From an uncultured Oscillospiraceae bacterium (lineage in GTDB: Bacteria > Bacillota > Clostridia > Oscillospirales > Oscillospiraceae), in contig CAKTQM010000015.1 of NCBI GenBank assembly GCA_934597125.1, forward strand, positions 1 to 40,159: a stretch of DNA of 40,159 bases, written 5' to 3'. Position numbers and translations under genes: made by a program. This document shows, piece by piece, positions 1 to 8,409 of the stretch (the first letter of the stretch is position 1; each line of letters starts with the position of its first letter). The notes under the pieces were generated by a model. It worked only from the letters and a program-made list of their open reading frames with translations. It had not been told where the DNA came from and searched no databases.

Positions 1-296
1 AGATCCTTGCCCAGAGGCACCATGTCGAAGGTCTCCTGATCCATGAAGTAGTACAGGTCGCCGTCGTTGTAGCTGTAGGCCATGTCCTTGCGCTCAATGA
101 AAGCTTCCTCGAACTTGGCGGTGGGGTTGAAGGACGTTTCGGTGACGCCGCCGGTCACGATGTTCTTCATCTTGGTGCGCACGAAAGCAGCGCCCTTACC
201 GGGCTTCACGTGCTGGAACTCGATGACCTGCATGATCTTGCCATCATACTCGAAAGTCTTACCGTTTCTGAAATCGCCGGCAGTGATAGTTGCCAT
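1..296 (-). CDS. efp: Elongation factor P, 3' end cut by window edge
   Basis: EF-P binds ribosomes stalled on polyproline stretches and promotes peptide-bond formation. The first 98 codons are present and the C-terminal OB domains lie beyond position 1. The N-terminal KOW-like domain reads [19 protein letters not shown], followed by the tip loop with [12 protein letters not shown], whose lysine is the residue modified in many bacteria. The start at 296 is set by a GGAGG site 9-10 nt upstream. It is the last gene of a yqeG-M24 peptidase-efp series, a common Firmicutes arrangement, but it also has its own promoter in the 150-bp gap before it. Family assignment is very secure. Confidence 0.96.
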   Translation of the reverse strand, partial: MATITAGDFRNGKTFEYDGKIMQVIEFQHVKPGKGAAFVRTKMKNIVTGGVTETSFNPTAKFEEAFIERKDMAYSYNDGDLYYFMDQETFDMVPLGKD

Positions 297-318
297 ATTG
301 ATATTCCTCCCATGTGAT

Positions 319-340
319 GAGGGAATATCACGATTCCCTC
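319..340 (-). promoter_or_regulatory. Hairpin in the efp 5' leader
   Basis: GAGGGAAT and ATTCCCTC form a perfect 8-bp stem with a 6-nt loop. It lies between the predicted efp promoter and its ribosome binding site, so it would be in the efp mRNA leader. Its role, whether stability or control, is not known. There is no T-run, so it is not a typical terminator. Confidence 0.45.
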
Positions 341-375
341 GAATAAAATAATTCTGGCCGCAAAAGACCTCATCT

Positions 376-404
376 ATTTTACATGATGCTTACTTGTTTG
401 GCAA
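376..404 (-). promoter_or_regulatory. Sigma-A promoter of efp
   Basis: On the minus strand, TTGCCA (404-399) and TAAAAT (381-376) are separated by 17 nt. It lies in the intergenic gap 80-108 bp upstream of the efp start. This suggests efp can be transcribed separately from the peptidase gene before it. Confidence 0.6.
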
Positions 405-447
405 GAGCTTTGCCATAATTTTTGCCAAAAAAAGCAAAATTATTTCT

Positions 448-1509
448 TCACAGCACCAGCAGCGCCTTGGGAGCTCTGGTGATGACCTCCGCGCCGTCCT
501 GGCGCAGTACCATTACATCTTCGATCCGCACGCCGAATTTTCCGGGCAGATAGATGCCCGGTTCGGCGCTGACCACCGCGTTTTCCGGCATGGGCTTGTC
601 GTTGGCGGGGGAGGCGTTGGGGGCTTCGTGGATGTCGATTCCCAAGCTGTGGCCGAAGCTGTGGCCGAAGTACGCGCCGTACCCCGCGTCAGTGATGACC
701 TGCCGCGCGGCGCCGTCAATGGCCGCGCCGGTCGCGCCCGCCTTTGCGGCGGCAATGCCCGCCAGCTGGGCCTGCAGCACGATATCGTAAACCCGCCGCA
801 TCTCGGCGCCGGGTTCTCCCAGCGCCACGGTACGGGTCATGTCGCTGCAATAGCCGTGGTATACGCAGCCGAAGTCCATGGTGATGAAGTCGCCTTTTTG
901 CATCTGCCGCATGCCCGGCACGGCGTGGGGCATGGAGCCGTTGGGGCCGGAGGCCACAATAGTGTCAAACGAGGTCTTTTCCGCTCCGGCGGATACCATC
1001 AGATAATCCAGCCGCGCCGCGATGGCCTTTTCCGTCATGCCTGGCTGGATCTCCGTCAGGATCTGGGCCAGCGCTTCTTCGGCGATCCGCTGGGCGGCGA
1101 TCATGTACGCCAGCTCGTCCTCGCCTTTGCTGCCCCGCAGCTCCGTCATCAGGGTGGAGGCGGGCGTCAGTGCAGCGCTGAGCTTTTTGGTATACGCGGC
1201 GTGCTCTGCCACCGTCATGCTCTCATCCTCAAAGCCCACGGTCTGTGCGCCGGTTTGCGCCAGTACTTCGTTGATCAGGGCGGAGAAGGGCTTTTCACGG
1301 CTGATCTCCGCGACAGCGGCCGCGCCGCTAATGGCTTTTTCCGCCGCCTCGGTATAGCGGCTGTCGGTGAAATACCAGCTGCCCCGGTGGGTCACGAGAG
1401 CCGCGCCCTCGCCCAGAAAGCCGGTGGCGTAATAGCAGTTGGACGCGCCTGTCAGCAGCACCGCATCCAGCTCACCCAGATGGGCGGTGATCCGATTCAG
1501 ATGGTTCAT
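448..1509 (-). CDS. M24 family metallopeptidase (Xaa-Pro aminopeptidase-like)
   Basis: This is a cytoplasmic dimetal aminopeptidase of 353 residues, of the type that removes N-terminal residues next to proline. The N-terminal third is a creatinase-like domain. The C-terminal pita-bread domain shows all five metal ligands: two Asp in MDFGCVYHGYCSDMTRT, His in GHSFGHSLGIDIHE, and Glu in AEPGIYLP and RIEDVM. The start at 1509 has AAAGGAGG seven bases upstream. It starts 13 nt after yqeG and precedes efp, the usual Firmicutes order (compare Bacillus yqhT-efp). Exact substrate preference cannot be read from the sequence. Confidence 0.93.
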   Translation of the reverse strand: MNHLNRITAHLGELDAVLLTGASNCYYATGFLGEGAALVTHRGSWYFTDSRYTEAAEKAISGAAAVAEISREKPFSALINEVLAQTGAQTVGFEDESMTVAEHAAYTKKLSAALTPASTLMTELRGSKGEDELAYMIAAQRIAEEALAQILTEIQPGMTEKAIAARLDYLMVSAGAEKTSFDTIVASGPNGSMPHAVPGMRQMQKGDFITMDFGCVYHGYCSDMTRTVALGEPGAEMRRVYDIVLQAQLAGIAAAKAGATGAAIDGAARQVITDAGYGAYFGHSFGHSLGIDIHEAPNASPANDKPMPENAVVSAEPGIYLPGKFGVRIEDVMVLRQDGAEVITRAPKALLVL

Positions 1510-1522
1510 ATCGCTTCCTCCT

Positions 1523-2020
1523 TTATCGTTCCCGTACCCTGCGTTTGAAGGGAGCCTGCATGGCGTGCAGTACCTTCTGCCACGCCGTCACCGCTCCGCC
1601 TGCCGGTTCCACCATCAGCGCGGTGACGCCGGACAGGTTGGCCGCCAGTACGTCTGTCAGCAGTTTGTCCCCCAGCATGGCCGTCTCCCGCTCTGTGACA
1701 CCCGCCTTTTCCATGGCGCGGCGCAGTCCCTTGGGAGAGGGCTTCCGGGCGTGGCCCACATAGTCGATGTCCAGCTGACGGCAGAAATCGTCCACCCGTC
1801 GGTTGCTGCGGTTGTTGGACAGGATCATTACCGTGATCCCCGCCGCTTTCAGCTGGTCGATCCATTTCCGCACATCCTCCGTCGGCGTCTTTACCGACTT
1901 GGGCGCCAGCGTATAATCCAAATCGCACAGCAAAAGCCTTACGCCTTTTTCGCGCAGCAGCGCCGGCGTCACGCCGCGATAGTCGGCCAGCAGCCGATCA
2001 GGCCGCAGGGAAACACGCAT
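1523..2020 (-). CDS. yqeG: YqeG-family HAD IIIA phosphatase
   Basis: A HAD-superfamily phosphatase of 165 residues, close to the usual length of YqeG. Motif I is LLCDLDYTLAPK, motif II ILSNNRSNR, then the lysine in KPSPKGL and motif III MLGDKLLTDV, all intact. Family members act on phosphate esters; the B. subtilis homologue sits in the yqeG-yqeH cluster and its substrate is unclear. An ATG at 2026 is in frame, but AAGGAG lies only one base before it. The ATG at 2020 has ideal spacing of seven bases and was chosen. It is first in a minus-strand operon with the M24 peptidase. Confidence 0.92.
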   Translation of the reverse strand: MRVSLRPDRLLADYRGVTPALLREKGVRLLLCDLDYTLAPKSVKTPTEDVRKWIDQLKAAGITVMILSNNRSNRRVDDFCRQLDIDYVGHARKPSPKGLRRAMEKAGVTERETAMLGDKLLTDVLAANLSGVTALMVEPAGGAVTAWQKVLHAMQAPFKRRVRER

Positions 2021-2053
2021 ATCCATGCTCCTTTTCTCATAAAGTCATGTTGT

Positions 2054-2082
2054 AGTATAGCAGTTTTTACCGGGAAATACAA
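2054..2082 (-). promoter_or_regulatory. Promoter of the yqeG-peptidase operon
   Basis: On the minus strand TTGTAT (2082-2077) and TATACT (2059-2054) are spaced by 17 nt, about 35 bp upstream of the yqeG start. The same short gap holds the start region of the divergent gene at 2096. Confidence 0.6.
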
Positions 2083-2095
2083 GGGGGGCGGGGTC

Positions 2096-2833
2096 ATGCA
2101 GTTCTATCTGGCGGCGGGCGCGGGAGATGCGCTGCCCCGAGGGCGGTTCTGTCCTGTGCGGGCCACCTATCGGCTGGGGGCAAGGCTGCTGTCGGCGGTG
2201 GGGAATACCCCGGTGCAGGGCGGGCTGATGCTGGTGGGGGACAGCCGCGAATGCGGCCCCGATGACGTGCTGGCGCGGGACATCCTGCGGGAGTGCCTGC
2301 GGCGCAGCTATGATGGAGTGGTGCTGGATTGGTACCATAATGGCCCCGATAGAGGTACATTAACGGCCTTAATCGGGCAGTTATGCCCCCAATACGATCG
2401 GCGTTTATTTGTGCCGGAGCGCTACGCCGCTCACGCGCCCCGTGCCACGGTGCTGCTGAACACCGCCGTATCCGGCGGCACACTGAACAGCTGTCTGAGC
2501 GAAGGCGTCCGCCGGTTCGGCGCGGAGCGGCTGGCGCTGGATCTGGAGCGGCTGCGGCTGGATTTTGTTCTGCCCATGTCCGCCAATGTCCGCCGTCCCC
2601 TGACGGCGGCGGAGCTGCGGCAGCTGCGGGAGGGGAAGAGCGTATATTTTTCCGAGGAGCTGTGTGCCCGATACTTCACCTATCGCACCGGCAGCGAAAG
2701 TCACTATGTGCTGTTTGACGATGCCCAGACGCTGCGGAAAAAGGCAGCTCTGGCGGAGAATATGGGCATCCGCGAGGGCTTTTTCATGCTGCCGGAGGTA
2801 TCGGACATCACGGGAGAGCTGCTGGGAACATAA
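2096..2833 (+). CDS. Unrecognised protein, possible degenerate TIM barrel
   Basis: A 245-residue soluble protein with no signal peptide or membrane segment. The start ATG at 2096 has an AAGGGGGGCGG purine site just upstream; longer open sequence before it overlaps yqeG and is not coding. I do not recognise the family. Two stretches are faintly like GH18/YaaH-type barrels: SYDGVVLDWYHNG, resembling a strand-4 DGxxxDxE motif but lacking its final Glu, and the C-terminal GIREGFFMLPEV. If this is right, it would be a catalytically altered barrel. It is divergent from yqeG and is followed at once by a strong terminator. That it is a real gene is well supported; function is open. Confidence 0.7.
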   Translation: MQFYLAAGAGDALPRGRFCPVRATYRLGARLLSAVGNTPVQGGLMLVGDSRECGPDDVLARDILRECLRRSYDGVVLDWYHNGPDRGTLTALIGQLCPQYDRRLFVPERYAAHAPRATVLLNTAVSGGTLNSCLSEGVRRFGAERLALDLERLRLDFVLPMSANVRRPLTAAELRQLREGKSVYFSEELCARYFTYRTGSESHYVLFDDAQTLRKKAALAENMGIREGFFMLPEVSDITGELLGT

Positions 2834-2835
2834 GA

Positions 2836-2877
2836 AAACAAGGACGGCCGGCCCAAAAGGGCCGGCCGTCCTTGTTT
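2836..2877. terminator. Bidirectional terminator between convergent genes
   Basis: A perfect 19-bp stem (2836-2854 with 2859-2877) with an AAAA loop. A-rich and T-rich ends let it work on both strands. It separates the gene ending at 2833 from the minus-strand gene ending at 2911. Confidence 0.85.
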
Positions 2878-2910
2878 CGGTGTATATGGTACATGCTGCC
2901 ATGGGAAAAG

Positions 2911-4881
2911 CTATTCTTTGACCTCAATGGCCTCGGTGCGGAAGATGAACTTCACGCCGTTGCCGCTTTGGCTGGTGAAGCCGCGGTAATTGCGGGATAC
3001 GTCGCAGGCGGCACGCAGGCGGTCACCCAGCAGCTCAAGATCACCGTCAAGGGCGTCCACCAGCTTCCGGATTCCTTCATCGTTCAGTTTTTTCAGACCG
3101 TCGGACAGCTCACCGGCACCGTCACGCAGCTTTTTGACGCCGTCGATCAGGTCGGGCATATTGCCGTCCAGCTTTACCGCGCCCGCCTTGGCCTGAGCTA
3201 CACCGGCGGTATAGGTTTTCAGACCCTTGTAGAATACGTTGTAGCTGTCCAGCTGCTGCAGAACGGCGGATAGCTGCGCGGCGCCCGCTTCGGCCTCGCC
3301 CGCGGCATCGGAGATCTGCTGCTGTACCTCCTCAGAGTTCATGTTCTGCTCGATAAGCGCGGCGATCTGCGCCTCTGTCAGCTGCGCGATCTGAGCGGTG
3401 ATTTCGTCAGAAGCCATCTTGGCGTCCACTGCCTCCGCCACAGCGTCAGAGATCTTCTGCTGCACGGTCTCACTCTCCATCGCCGCCGGCAGCTTCTCTG
3501 CTAAAGCGGCGTCATATTGTGCCTTCTTATCATCGGGCAGAGCGTCATAGATATCCTGGTCGATCTCGGCTTTATTCAGGATCTGATCCCATATTTCAGT
3601 GCGAACCTCTTCTGTTACCATGGCGGTAACGGCCTCCTCCACCTGCGGGGCGACTTTTGCCTTTACGGCCTCGGTCACGCCGGTGCGGATGTCCGCCTCC
3701 TTGGCGCGGACGGCGGCGGTGACCTGATCGAGGGCGACCTGCTTCGCCGTTTCAATGACACCCTTCGGGTCAAGGGCGGAGATGACGCCGTTAAGTACTT
3801 CGGAATAGTTGCTGATAGTCAGGGTGGGGACGTTGATACCGGCCGTTGCCAGCGCTTCATTGGCCGCCAGCTGGGAATTGACGGTGCTCAGCAGGGAGTT
3901 GAACACGGCCTCGGCGCCGGCGTTCAGCTGGGTGCTGTTGGCATCCAGCTCGGTCAGACCGTCCGTCAGCTGATCCACGCCGTCCGCCAGTTTTCGGGAG
4001 CTGCGCAGCAGGGTGTTCAGACCGTCGTACAGCTCACCGGAGCCGTCCATCAGCTGACTCATGGCATCGGTCAGCTTATCCATGTCCTTCGACAGATCGT
4101 CCAGAGCGCTGTCATCCAGCTTGCCATCGTCCAGATCGTTGAACAGAGAGTTGGATACCACGGTCAGCGTGGTGTCCAGCGTGAAATCTGTCACATCGGC
4201 CTCGATCTCCACATAGGAGGGAATAGTCAGCTTGTCGGTGTCCAGAGCCAGATCCTCCTGCAGACCGGGGAAAGCCATGCCCACTACCACGGTGTGGTCG
4301 CCGTCATCCACCAGCTTGCCGTTGGTGACGGACACATTGGTGAAGTGGTCGCTGTCCAGCAGCGCGCCGGTCAATACGGCAAAGGGAACATAGATCTTTT
4401 CGCTCTTGCCGCCGATAGCTTTGGTCTCATACTGGGTATTGGTGTAGTCGAACCGCATGGTCACATGGCCGCTTTTGCCTGCCAGTGTATCGGCGGAGAC
4501 GGTCTTGCCGTCCAGCGTATAGGTGACAGCCATGGTGACGGGCAGCGCATTGTCGGTGGTACCCTGCCAGCAGTTGTCACCCTTGACATTCTGCGGATCG
4601 GTCAGGGAGGCCTTTGCCTTTTCGGCGGCCTGGGAGTCGCTGCTGTCGTACTGCTGGCTGACGATGACTTTTTCAGCGCTGCCGTCGGCACGGGCGATCA
4701 CATATACCGTCTCGCTGCCGCCGACGACGGGAGCAGAGGTTTCAGCGTCGGCCTTATCCGCGGCGGCAGCCGTTTCGGTCTTGCCGGTCTTCTGGTTTCC
4801 CGCGGCAAAGGCGGTGATACCGGCCAGAGAGCCCACCAGAGCCACCGCCAGTACGATGGCAATGATCTGTTTGCGTTTCAT
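2911..4881 (-). CDS. Secreted heptad-repeat (xxxLxxG, YhgE-like) protein of an MMPL operon
   Basis: A 656-residue exported protein. Residues 1-27 are a signal peptide (KRKQ, a hydrophobic core, then AFAAG). A beta-rich domain follows (about 60-250). Next come X-X-X-Leu-X-X-Gly heptads around 265-330, such as GLNTLLRSSRKLADGVDQL, then a helical, coiled-coil-rich middle, and a second heptad block near 575-605. These repeats are typical of YhgE/Pip-like and MMPL-associated proteins. There is no C-terminal membrane anchor. The start overlaps the stop of the MMPL gene by four bases (ATGA), with the AGGAGGT site inside that gene, so translation is coupled. It is probably the extracytoplasmic partner of the transporter; this is inferred from context. 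Confidence 0.8.
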   Translation of the reverse strand: MKRKQIIAIVLAVALVGSLAGITAFAAGNQKTGKTETAAAADKADAETSAPVVGGSETVYVIARADGSAEKVIVSQQYDSSDSQAAEKAKASLTDPQNVKGDNCWQGTTDNALPVTMAVTYTLDGKTVSADTLAGKSGHVTMRFDYTNTQYETKAIGGKSEKIYVPFAVLTGALLDSDHFTNVSVTNGKLVDDGDHTVVVGMAFPGLQEDLALDTDKLTIPSYVEIEADVTDFTLDTTLTVVSNSLFNDLDDGKLDDSALDDLSKDMDKLTDAMSQLMDGSGELYDGLNTLLRSSRKLADGVDQLTDGLTELDANSTQLNAGAEAVFNSLLSTVNSQLAANEALATAGINVPTLTISNYSEVLNGVISALDPKGVIETAKQVALDQVTAAVRAKEADIRTGVTEAVKAKVAPQVEEAVTAMVTEEVRTEIWDQILNKAEIDQDIYDALPDDKKAQYDAALAEKLPAAMESETVQQKISDAVAEAVDAKMASDEITAQIAQLTEAQIAALIEQNMNSEEVQQQISDAAGEAEAGAAQLSAVLQQLDSYNVFYKGLKTYTAGVAQAKAGAVKLDGNMPDLIDGVKKLRDGAGELSDGLKKLNDEGIRKLVDALDGDLELLGDRLRAACDVSRNYRGFTSQSGNGVKFIFRTEAIEVKE

Positions 4882-6974
4882 AAGCTTACCTCCTGTTGTT
4901 TTGTTTGAGAAAGATGGGTCATGCCGCGTGTGGTTCTGCAGATCAGACCGTCACACAGGATCAGCAGGGCAGGCAGCACCAGCAGCACCAGCACCACGCT
5001 GATAATGGCGCCGCGGGCCATCAGCATGCACATGGAGCCCACGATGTCGATGTTGGAATATACCGCCACGCCGAAGGTGGCGGCGAACAGTCCCAGACCG
5101 CTGACGATGACGGAGGAGGCGGAGGTGCGCAGGGCGGTACACACGGCGGCCTTCCGGTCGCTGCCGCCTAGACGCTCGGATTTGTAGCGGGTAGTCATCA
5201 AAATGGCGTAGTCCACCGTGGCGCCCAGCTGGATGGTACTGATACAGATGGGGGCGATAAAGGGAAGGGATTGGCCGAAATAGTGGGGCAGACCCAGATT
5301 GATGAACACGGCCAGCTCGATGACGGCAATCAGCACAAAGGGGAGCGACAGGCTTTTTTCCACCAGAGCAATGATGACGAAGATCGCCACGATGGACACG
5401 GCGTTGACTACCTGGAAGTCGTGGTCGGTGGTGTCAATCATATCCTTCATGCAGGGCGCCTCGCCGATGAGCATGCCGGTGTCGTCATATTTCTTCAAAA
5501 TGGTGTTCAGACTGTCCAGCTGGTCGCTGACCGCGTCGCTTGCCACCTTGTATTCCGAGTTGATCAGCAGCAATTCCCACTGGTCGTTTTCCAATATGGA
5601 GCGCAGGTCATCCGGCAGGATCTCCTCCGGCACCAGCGGGCCCACCACACTCTCAAGTCCCAGCACGTATTTCACGCCGTTCACATCCTCCATCTCGGCG
5701 ATCATATCCCGTACGTCGCGGGTGGGAAGGTCGGCGTCGATCAACAGCATATGGGTGGAGGCGATGTCGAAATCCTCCGCCAGCTTGGAGTTGGCGATGA
5801 CATAGTCGATGTCCTCCGGCAAGCACTGACCCATGTCATAATAGACCTCATCGTTGGTCTTGCTGTAGCCGTAGTAGGCGGGGGCGATCAGCAGGGCAAA
5901 GATCACCAGAAACACGGGAAAGTGCCTGCATACACCTTTGGCAAAGCCGCTCATGTCGGGAATCAGGGATTTGTGGCGGGTCTTTTGCAGGGGCTTATCC
6001 AGCAGCAGGATCATGCTGGGCAGGATGGTTACGCAGCCGATCACGCCCAGCAGCACGCCCTTAGCCATCACAATGCCCAGGTCGCGGCCCAGGGTGAAGC
6101 TCATAAAGCACAATGCGATGAAGCCCGCCACCGTAGTGATGGAACTGCCCAGTACGGAGGCGAAGGTCTCGTGGATGGCCGCGGCCATGGCCGCGTTGTG
6201 GTCGTCGGTGCTTTGAAGCTGTTCGTTGTAGCTGTGCCACAGAAAGATGGAGTAGTCCATGGTGACAGCCAGCTGCAGCACGGCGGACAGGGCTTTGGTA
6301 ATGTAGGAGATCTCACCGAAGAAGTAGTTGCTGCCCAGATTGAACAGGATGCACATGCCGATGCTGGCAAGAAACACGAAGGGCACCAGCCATCCATCCA
6401 GCAGCAGCATCATGGCGGCACAGGCACAGGCCACTGCCAGCGCCACGTAGATGGGCTCCTCCTGTTCGCACAAATCCTTCAGGTCGGTAACCAGTGCCGA
6501 CATGCCGGAGACAAAGCACTGTTTTCCGGCAATAGTGCGGATCTCGCGGATGGCGTCCATGGTCACGTCCTCGCTGGTGGCGGAGTCGAAGAACACCGCC
6601 ATCATGGTGGCGCTGCCCTGATTGAAGGCGCTGTACAGCTTGTCGGGCAGCAGCTCCATGGGCACGGACAGATCGGCCAGAGAGTCGTACCACAGTACGG
6701 TGTCCACATGCGCCACGCCTTCGATTTCGGTTTTCAGGGCGGCCACGTCCTTTTCCGGCATGTCCTCTACAATGATGAAAGAGAAAGCGCCCTTGCCGAA
6801 GTCGTCTTTCAGGGTATCCTGGCCGATGACGGTGTCCATATCGTCAGGCAGGTAGTTGAGCATATCATAGTTGATGCGGGTGCCCAGCATGCCAAATACC
6901 GAGGGAATCATCAGCGCCAGCGCGATGACCAGGATCAGCACGCGGTTTTTCACGATCGCGTTTGCTATACGCAT
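4878..6974 (-). CDS. MMPL/RND-family transporter
   Basis: A 698-residue integral membrane protein with the duplicated RND layout: one N-terminal helix (RVLILVIALALMIPSVFG), a large extracytoplasmic domain, a five-to-six helix block (about 180-330), then the same order again. The second half begins near FPVFLVIFALLIAPAYYGY. Motifs LAVTMDYSIFLWHSY and LGATVDYAILMTTRY carry the paired Asp-Tyr that marks MMPL proton-relay helices. Length fits Gram-positive MMPL proteins. The start overlaps the DUF308 gene by 10 bp and the end overlaps the heptad-repeat gene by 4 bp, so these form one operon. A TetR regulator is adjacent. It is likely an exporter of a lipid, drug or peptide; the substrate is unknown. 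Confidence 0.93.
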   Translation of the reverse strand: MRIANAIVKNRVLILVIALALMIPSVFGMLGTRINYDMLNYLPDDMDTVIGQDTLKDDFGKGAFSFIIVEDMPEKDVAALKTEIEGVAHVDTVLWYDSLADLSVPMELLPDKLYSAFNQGSATMMAVFFDSATSEDVTMDAIREIRTIAGKQCFVSGMSALVTDLKDLCEQEEPIYVALAVACACAAMMLLLDGWLVPFVFLASIGMCILFNLGSNYFFGEISYITKALSAVLQLAVTMDYSIFLWHSYNEQLQSTDDHNAAMAAAIHETFASVLGSSITTVAGFIALCFMSFTLGRDLGIVMAKGVLLGVIGCVTILPSMILLLDKPLQKTRHKSLIPDMSGFAKGVCRHFPVFLVIFALLIAPAYYGYSKTNDEVYYDMGQCLPEDIDYVIANSKLAEDFDIASTHMLLIDADLPTRDVRDMIAEMEDVNGVKYVLGLESVVGPLVPEEILPDDLRSILENDQWELLLINSEYKVASDAVSDQLDSLNTILKKYDDTGMLIGEAPCMKDMIDTTDHDFQVVNAVSIVAIFVIIALVEKSLSLPFVLIAVIELAVFINLGLPHYFGQSLPFIAPICISTIQLGATVDYAILMTTRYKSERLGGSDRKAAVCTALRTSASSVIVSGLGLFAATFGVAVYSNIDIVGSMCMLMARGAIISVVLVLLVLPALLILCDGLICRTTRGMTHLSQTKQQEVSL

Positions 6975-7579
6975 GAGCTTTCATCGTCCTTTCCTATTTC
7001 GTAATCGTCTGTTTCGATCACGTCAGGCTGTTGGTGATCCACGATCTTTACGGTACACAGCGCCACGCTGAGGTTCAGCGCGCCATCCGTCAGCAGGGAC
7101 AGGCCCATCAGGGCCGTTAGTACCCGCACGCCGGCATCGGGGCGGAATACCAGTACGATGCCGGCAATGCCGGTCAGTACCGCCAGGGACAGCACCAGCC
7201 ACCAGCTTCGGATACCGAAACGGCGGGCGTCGGCGGCAATCTGGATTTTGAACAGACCGTCAGCAAGCACGGGGATGCCGAACATGACACACAAAAAGCT
7301 CATGGCGTCGCCGGGATGGCCCAGCGTCACAACGCCCAGCACCATCAGCAAAATGCCGAAGGCCAGATCGTATTGAAAGGCCAGGCGGAACAGGTCACGG
7401 GAGAAATAACCCACCAGCTTTACCGCGCCGAACACGATCATGCCGATGCCCAGCAGCCGCCCGATCCATAGGGCGGAGACATCCGGCAAAACCAGCAGCA
7501 CAGCGCCCAGAAGGCAGAACAGGACGGACATGATGATATAGCCGGTCTTTGCCATTTTCATAGGGGTGATAGAACGCAT
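6965..7579 (-). CDS. DUF308/HdeD-like membrane protein
   Basis: A 204-residue protein with about six transmembrane helices arranged as pairs, the first being GYIIMSVLFCLLGAVLLVL. The pattern of short helices with FGAVKLVGYF-type turns matches the DUF308 (HdeD) family, in which the E. coli member contributes to acid resistance. A short acidic cytoplasmic tail follows the last helix. The start at 7579 has AAGGAG nine bases upstream. It is the first gene of the transporter operon and is translationally coupled to the MMPL gene. Its role in the operon is unknown; it may help assembly or act on the membrane directly. Confidence 0.85.
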   Translation of the reverse strand: MRSITPMKMAKTGYIIMSVLFCLLGAVLLVLPDVSALWIGRLLGIGMIVFGAVKLVGYFSRDLFRLAFQYDLAFGILLMVLGVVTLGHPGDAMSFLCVMFGIPVLADGLFKIQIAADARRFGIRSWWLVLSLAVLTGIAGIVLVFRPDAGVRVLTALMGLSLLTDGALNLSVALCTVKIVDHQQPDVIETDDYEIGKDDESSCV

Positions 7580-7597
7580 ATCCAGAAGCTCCTTTCC

Positions 7598-7632
7598 AAA
7601 TGCTCTTTTTTACAATGGGGAGTATAGCATTT
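7598..7632 (-). promoter_or_regulatory. Promoter region and inverted repeat of the DUF308-MMPL operon
   Basis: On the minus strand a TATACT -10 element (7626-7621) lies about 42 bp before the first start codon; no good -35 is seen. The -10 is bracketed by a perfect 7-bp inverted repeat, AAATGCT (7598-7604) and AGCATTT (7626-7632). A weak -35 with flanking repeats would fit a regulated promoter, perhaps bound by the TetR protein encoded upstream. Confidence 0.4.
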
Positions 7633-7654
7633 CGGAGGAGGGGGCGGAATGGAC

Positions 7655-7689
7655 AAAAAAATCCCGCTGTCCAAGATTTGGACAGCGGG
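7655..7689 (-). terminator. Terminator of the tetR gene
   Basis: Read on the minus strand, a perfect 12-bp stem (CCCGCTGTCCAA and its complement, 3-nt loop, 7663-7689) is followed by a run of seven T (7661-7655). It ends the tetR transcript before the promoter of the DUF308-MMPL operon, so the regulator and the transporter genes are separate units. Confidence 0.88.
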
Positions 7690-7735
7690 TAAGAAGTGTC
7701 TGCTTTTTGGGCACGGCGGCCTGTTTTGCCTAAAT

Positions 7736-8296
7736 CTACCGGTCTTCCTGACTGCGGCGGATGATCAGTTCCGGTACACCGCGGCTCAGCTCCAGCATGC
7801 GGTGCAGATCGTCATAAGCGGCGTCAGTCATACCGCGGTCGATCCAGTCGAAGCACATGCCAAGCAGCTGGCATTTCATAAAGCGGATCACCACGCGGCG
7901 GTCATCATCGCTGATGAGGTCGTCGGGAAAGGCGGTGGTGATATAAGAGGTCACCACATATTCACACAGCCGCAGCATGTGCTGGGTGAACAGATCCCGA
8001 TTCACCGAGTGGTAGATGTGCATAACGGCCCGTTTATTTTCCAGCGCGAACTGAAAGGCCACGTGAAAGCACTGATCCAACGAGGAGATAGAGGGGTAGG
8101 CCTGAATCAGCTGCTCCGTCTGCTCGGTGACGATCTCGCCCAGCAGGGAGGGAATATCGTGGAAATGGTAATAGAAAGAGTTGCGGTTGATACCGCAGTC
8201 CTCCACAATATCCCGCACGCTGATCTTGTTCAGGGGCTGTTGATTCAGCAGCTTCATAAAGGAAGCCTTGATCGCCTGCTTCGTAAAGTTTGCCAT
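7736..8296 (-). CDS. TetR/AcrR-family transcriptional regulator
   Basis: A 186-residue DNA-binding regulator. The N-terminal helix-turn-helix covers about residues 5-50, with ISVRDIVEDCGINRNSFYYHFHDIPSLL, including the typical NRNSFYYHF recognition helix. The C-terminal ligand domain is all-helical and resembles the DhaS/DUF1836-type group often seen beside clostridial transporters. The ATG at 8296 has GGAGG six bases upstream; a longer frame runs back into its promoter and was rejected. It lies just upstream of, and in the same direction as, the DUF308-MMPL operon, from which a terminator separates it. It probably represses that operon and itself. Confidence 0.92.
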   Translation of the reverse strand: MANFTKQAIKASFMKLLNQQPLNKISVRDIVEDCGINRNSFYYHFHDIPSLLGEIVTEQTEQLIQAYPSISSLDQCFHVAFQFALENKRAVMHIYHSVNRDLFTQHMLRLCEYVVTSYITTAFPDDLISDDDRRVVIRFMKCQLLGMCFDWIDRGMTDAAYDDLHRMLELSRGVPELIIRRSQEDR

Positions 8297-8315
8297 GGTA
8301 TCCTCCGTTGCGGTA

Positions 8316-8352
8316 ATACTTGAAGTATAGCACAAAAGCCACGGCGGTGCAA
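8316..8352 (-). promoter_or_regulatory. tetR promoter with overlapping operator palindrome
   Basis: On the minus strand TTGCAC (8352-8347) and TATACT (8329-8324) are spaced by 17 nt. A perfect palindrome ATACTT-G-AAGTAT (8316-8328) covers the -10 element. This placement is typical of TetR autorepression. Confidence 0.65.
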
Positions 8353-8369
8353 GCGGCGGGGATATCAGA

Positions 8370-8397
8370 AAATGGCAGGCTGTAATGCCTGCCATTT
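8370..8397 (-). terminator. Terminator of the solute-binding protein gene
   Basis: An 11-bp stem (AAATGGCAGGC, 6-nt loop, GCCTGCCATTT) begins 13 bp past the stop at 8410. On the minus strand it is followed by a short T-rich stretch (TTTTCTGAT). Confidence 0.65.
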
Positions 8398-8409
8398 CTT
8401 GAGGAGCTG

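Noticed and set aside
3517..7004. Long open frames on the plus strand over the heptad-repeat and MMPL genes (463 and 577 codons).
   Set aside because: They are antisense shadows caused by high GC and strong codon bias. The minus-strand frames carry clear MMPL and signal-peptide features, and the plus-strand frames show low-complexity His/Gln/Gly-rich composition without a start site.
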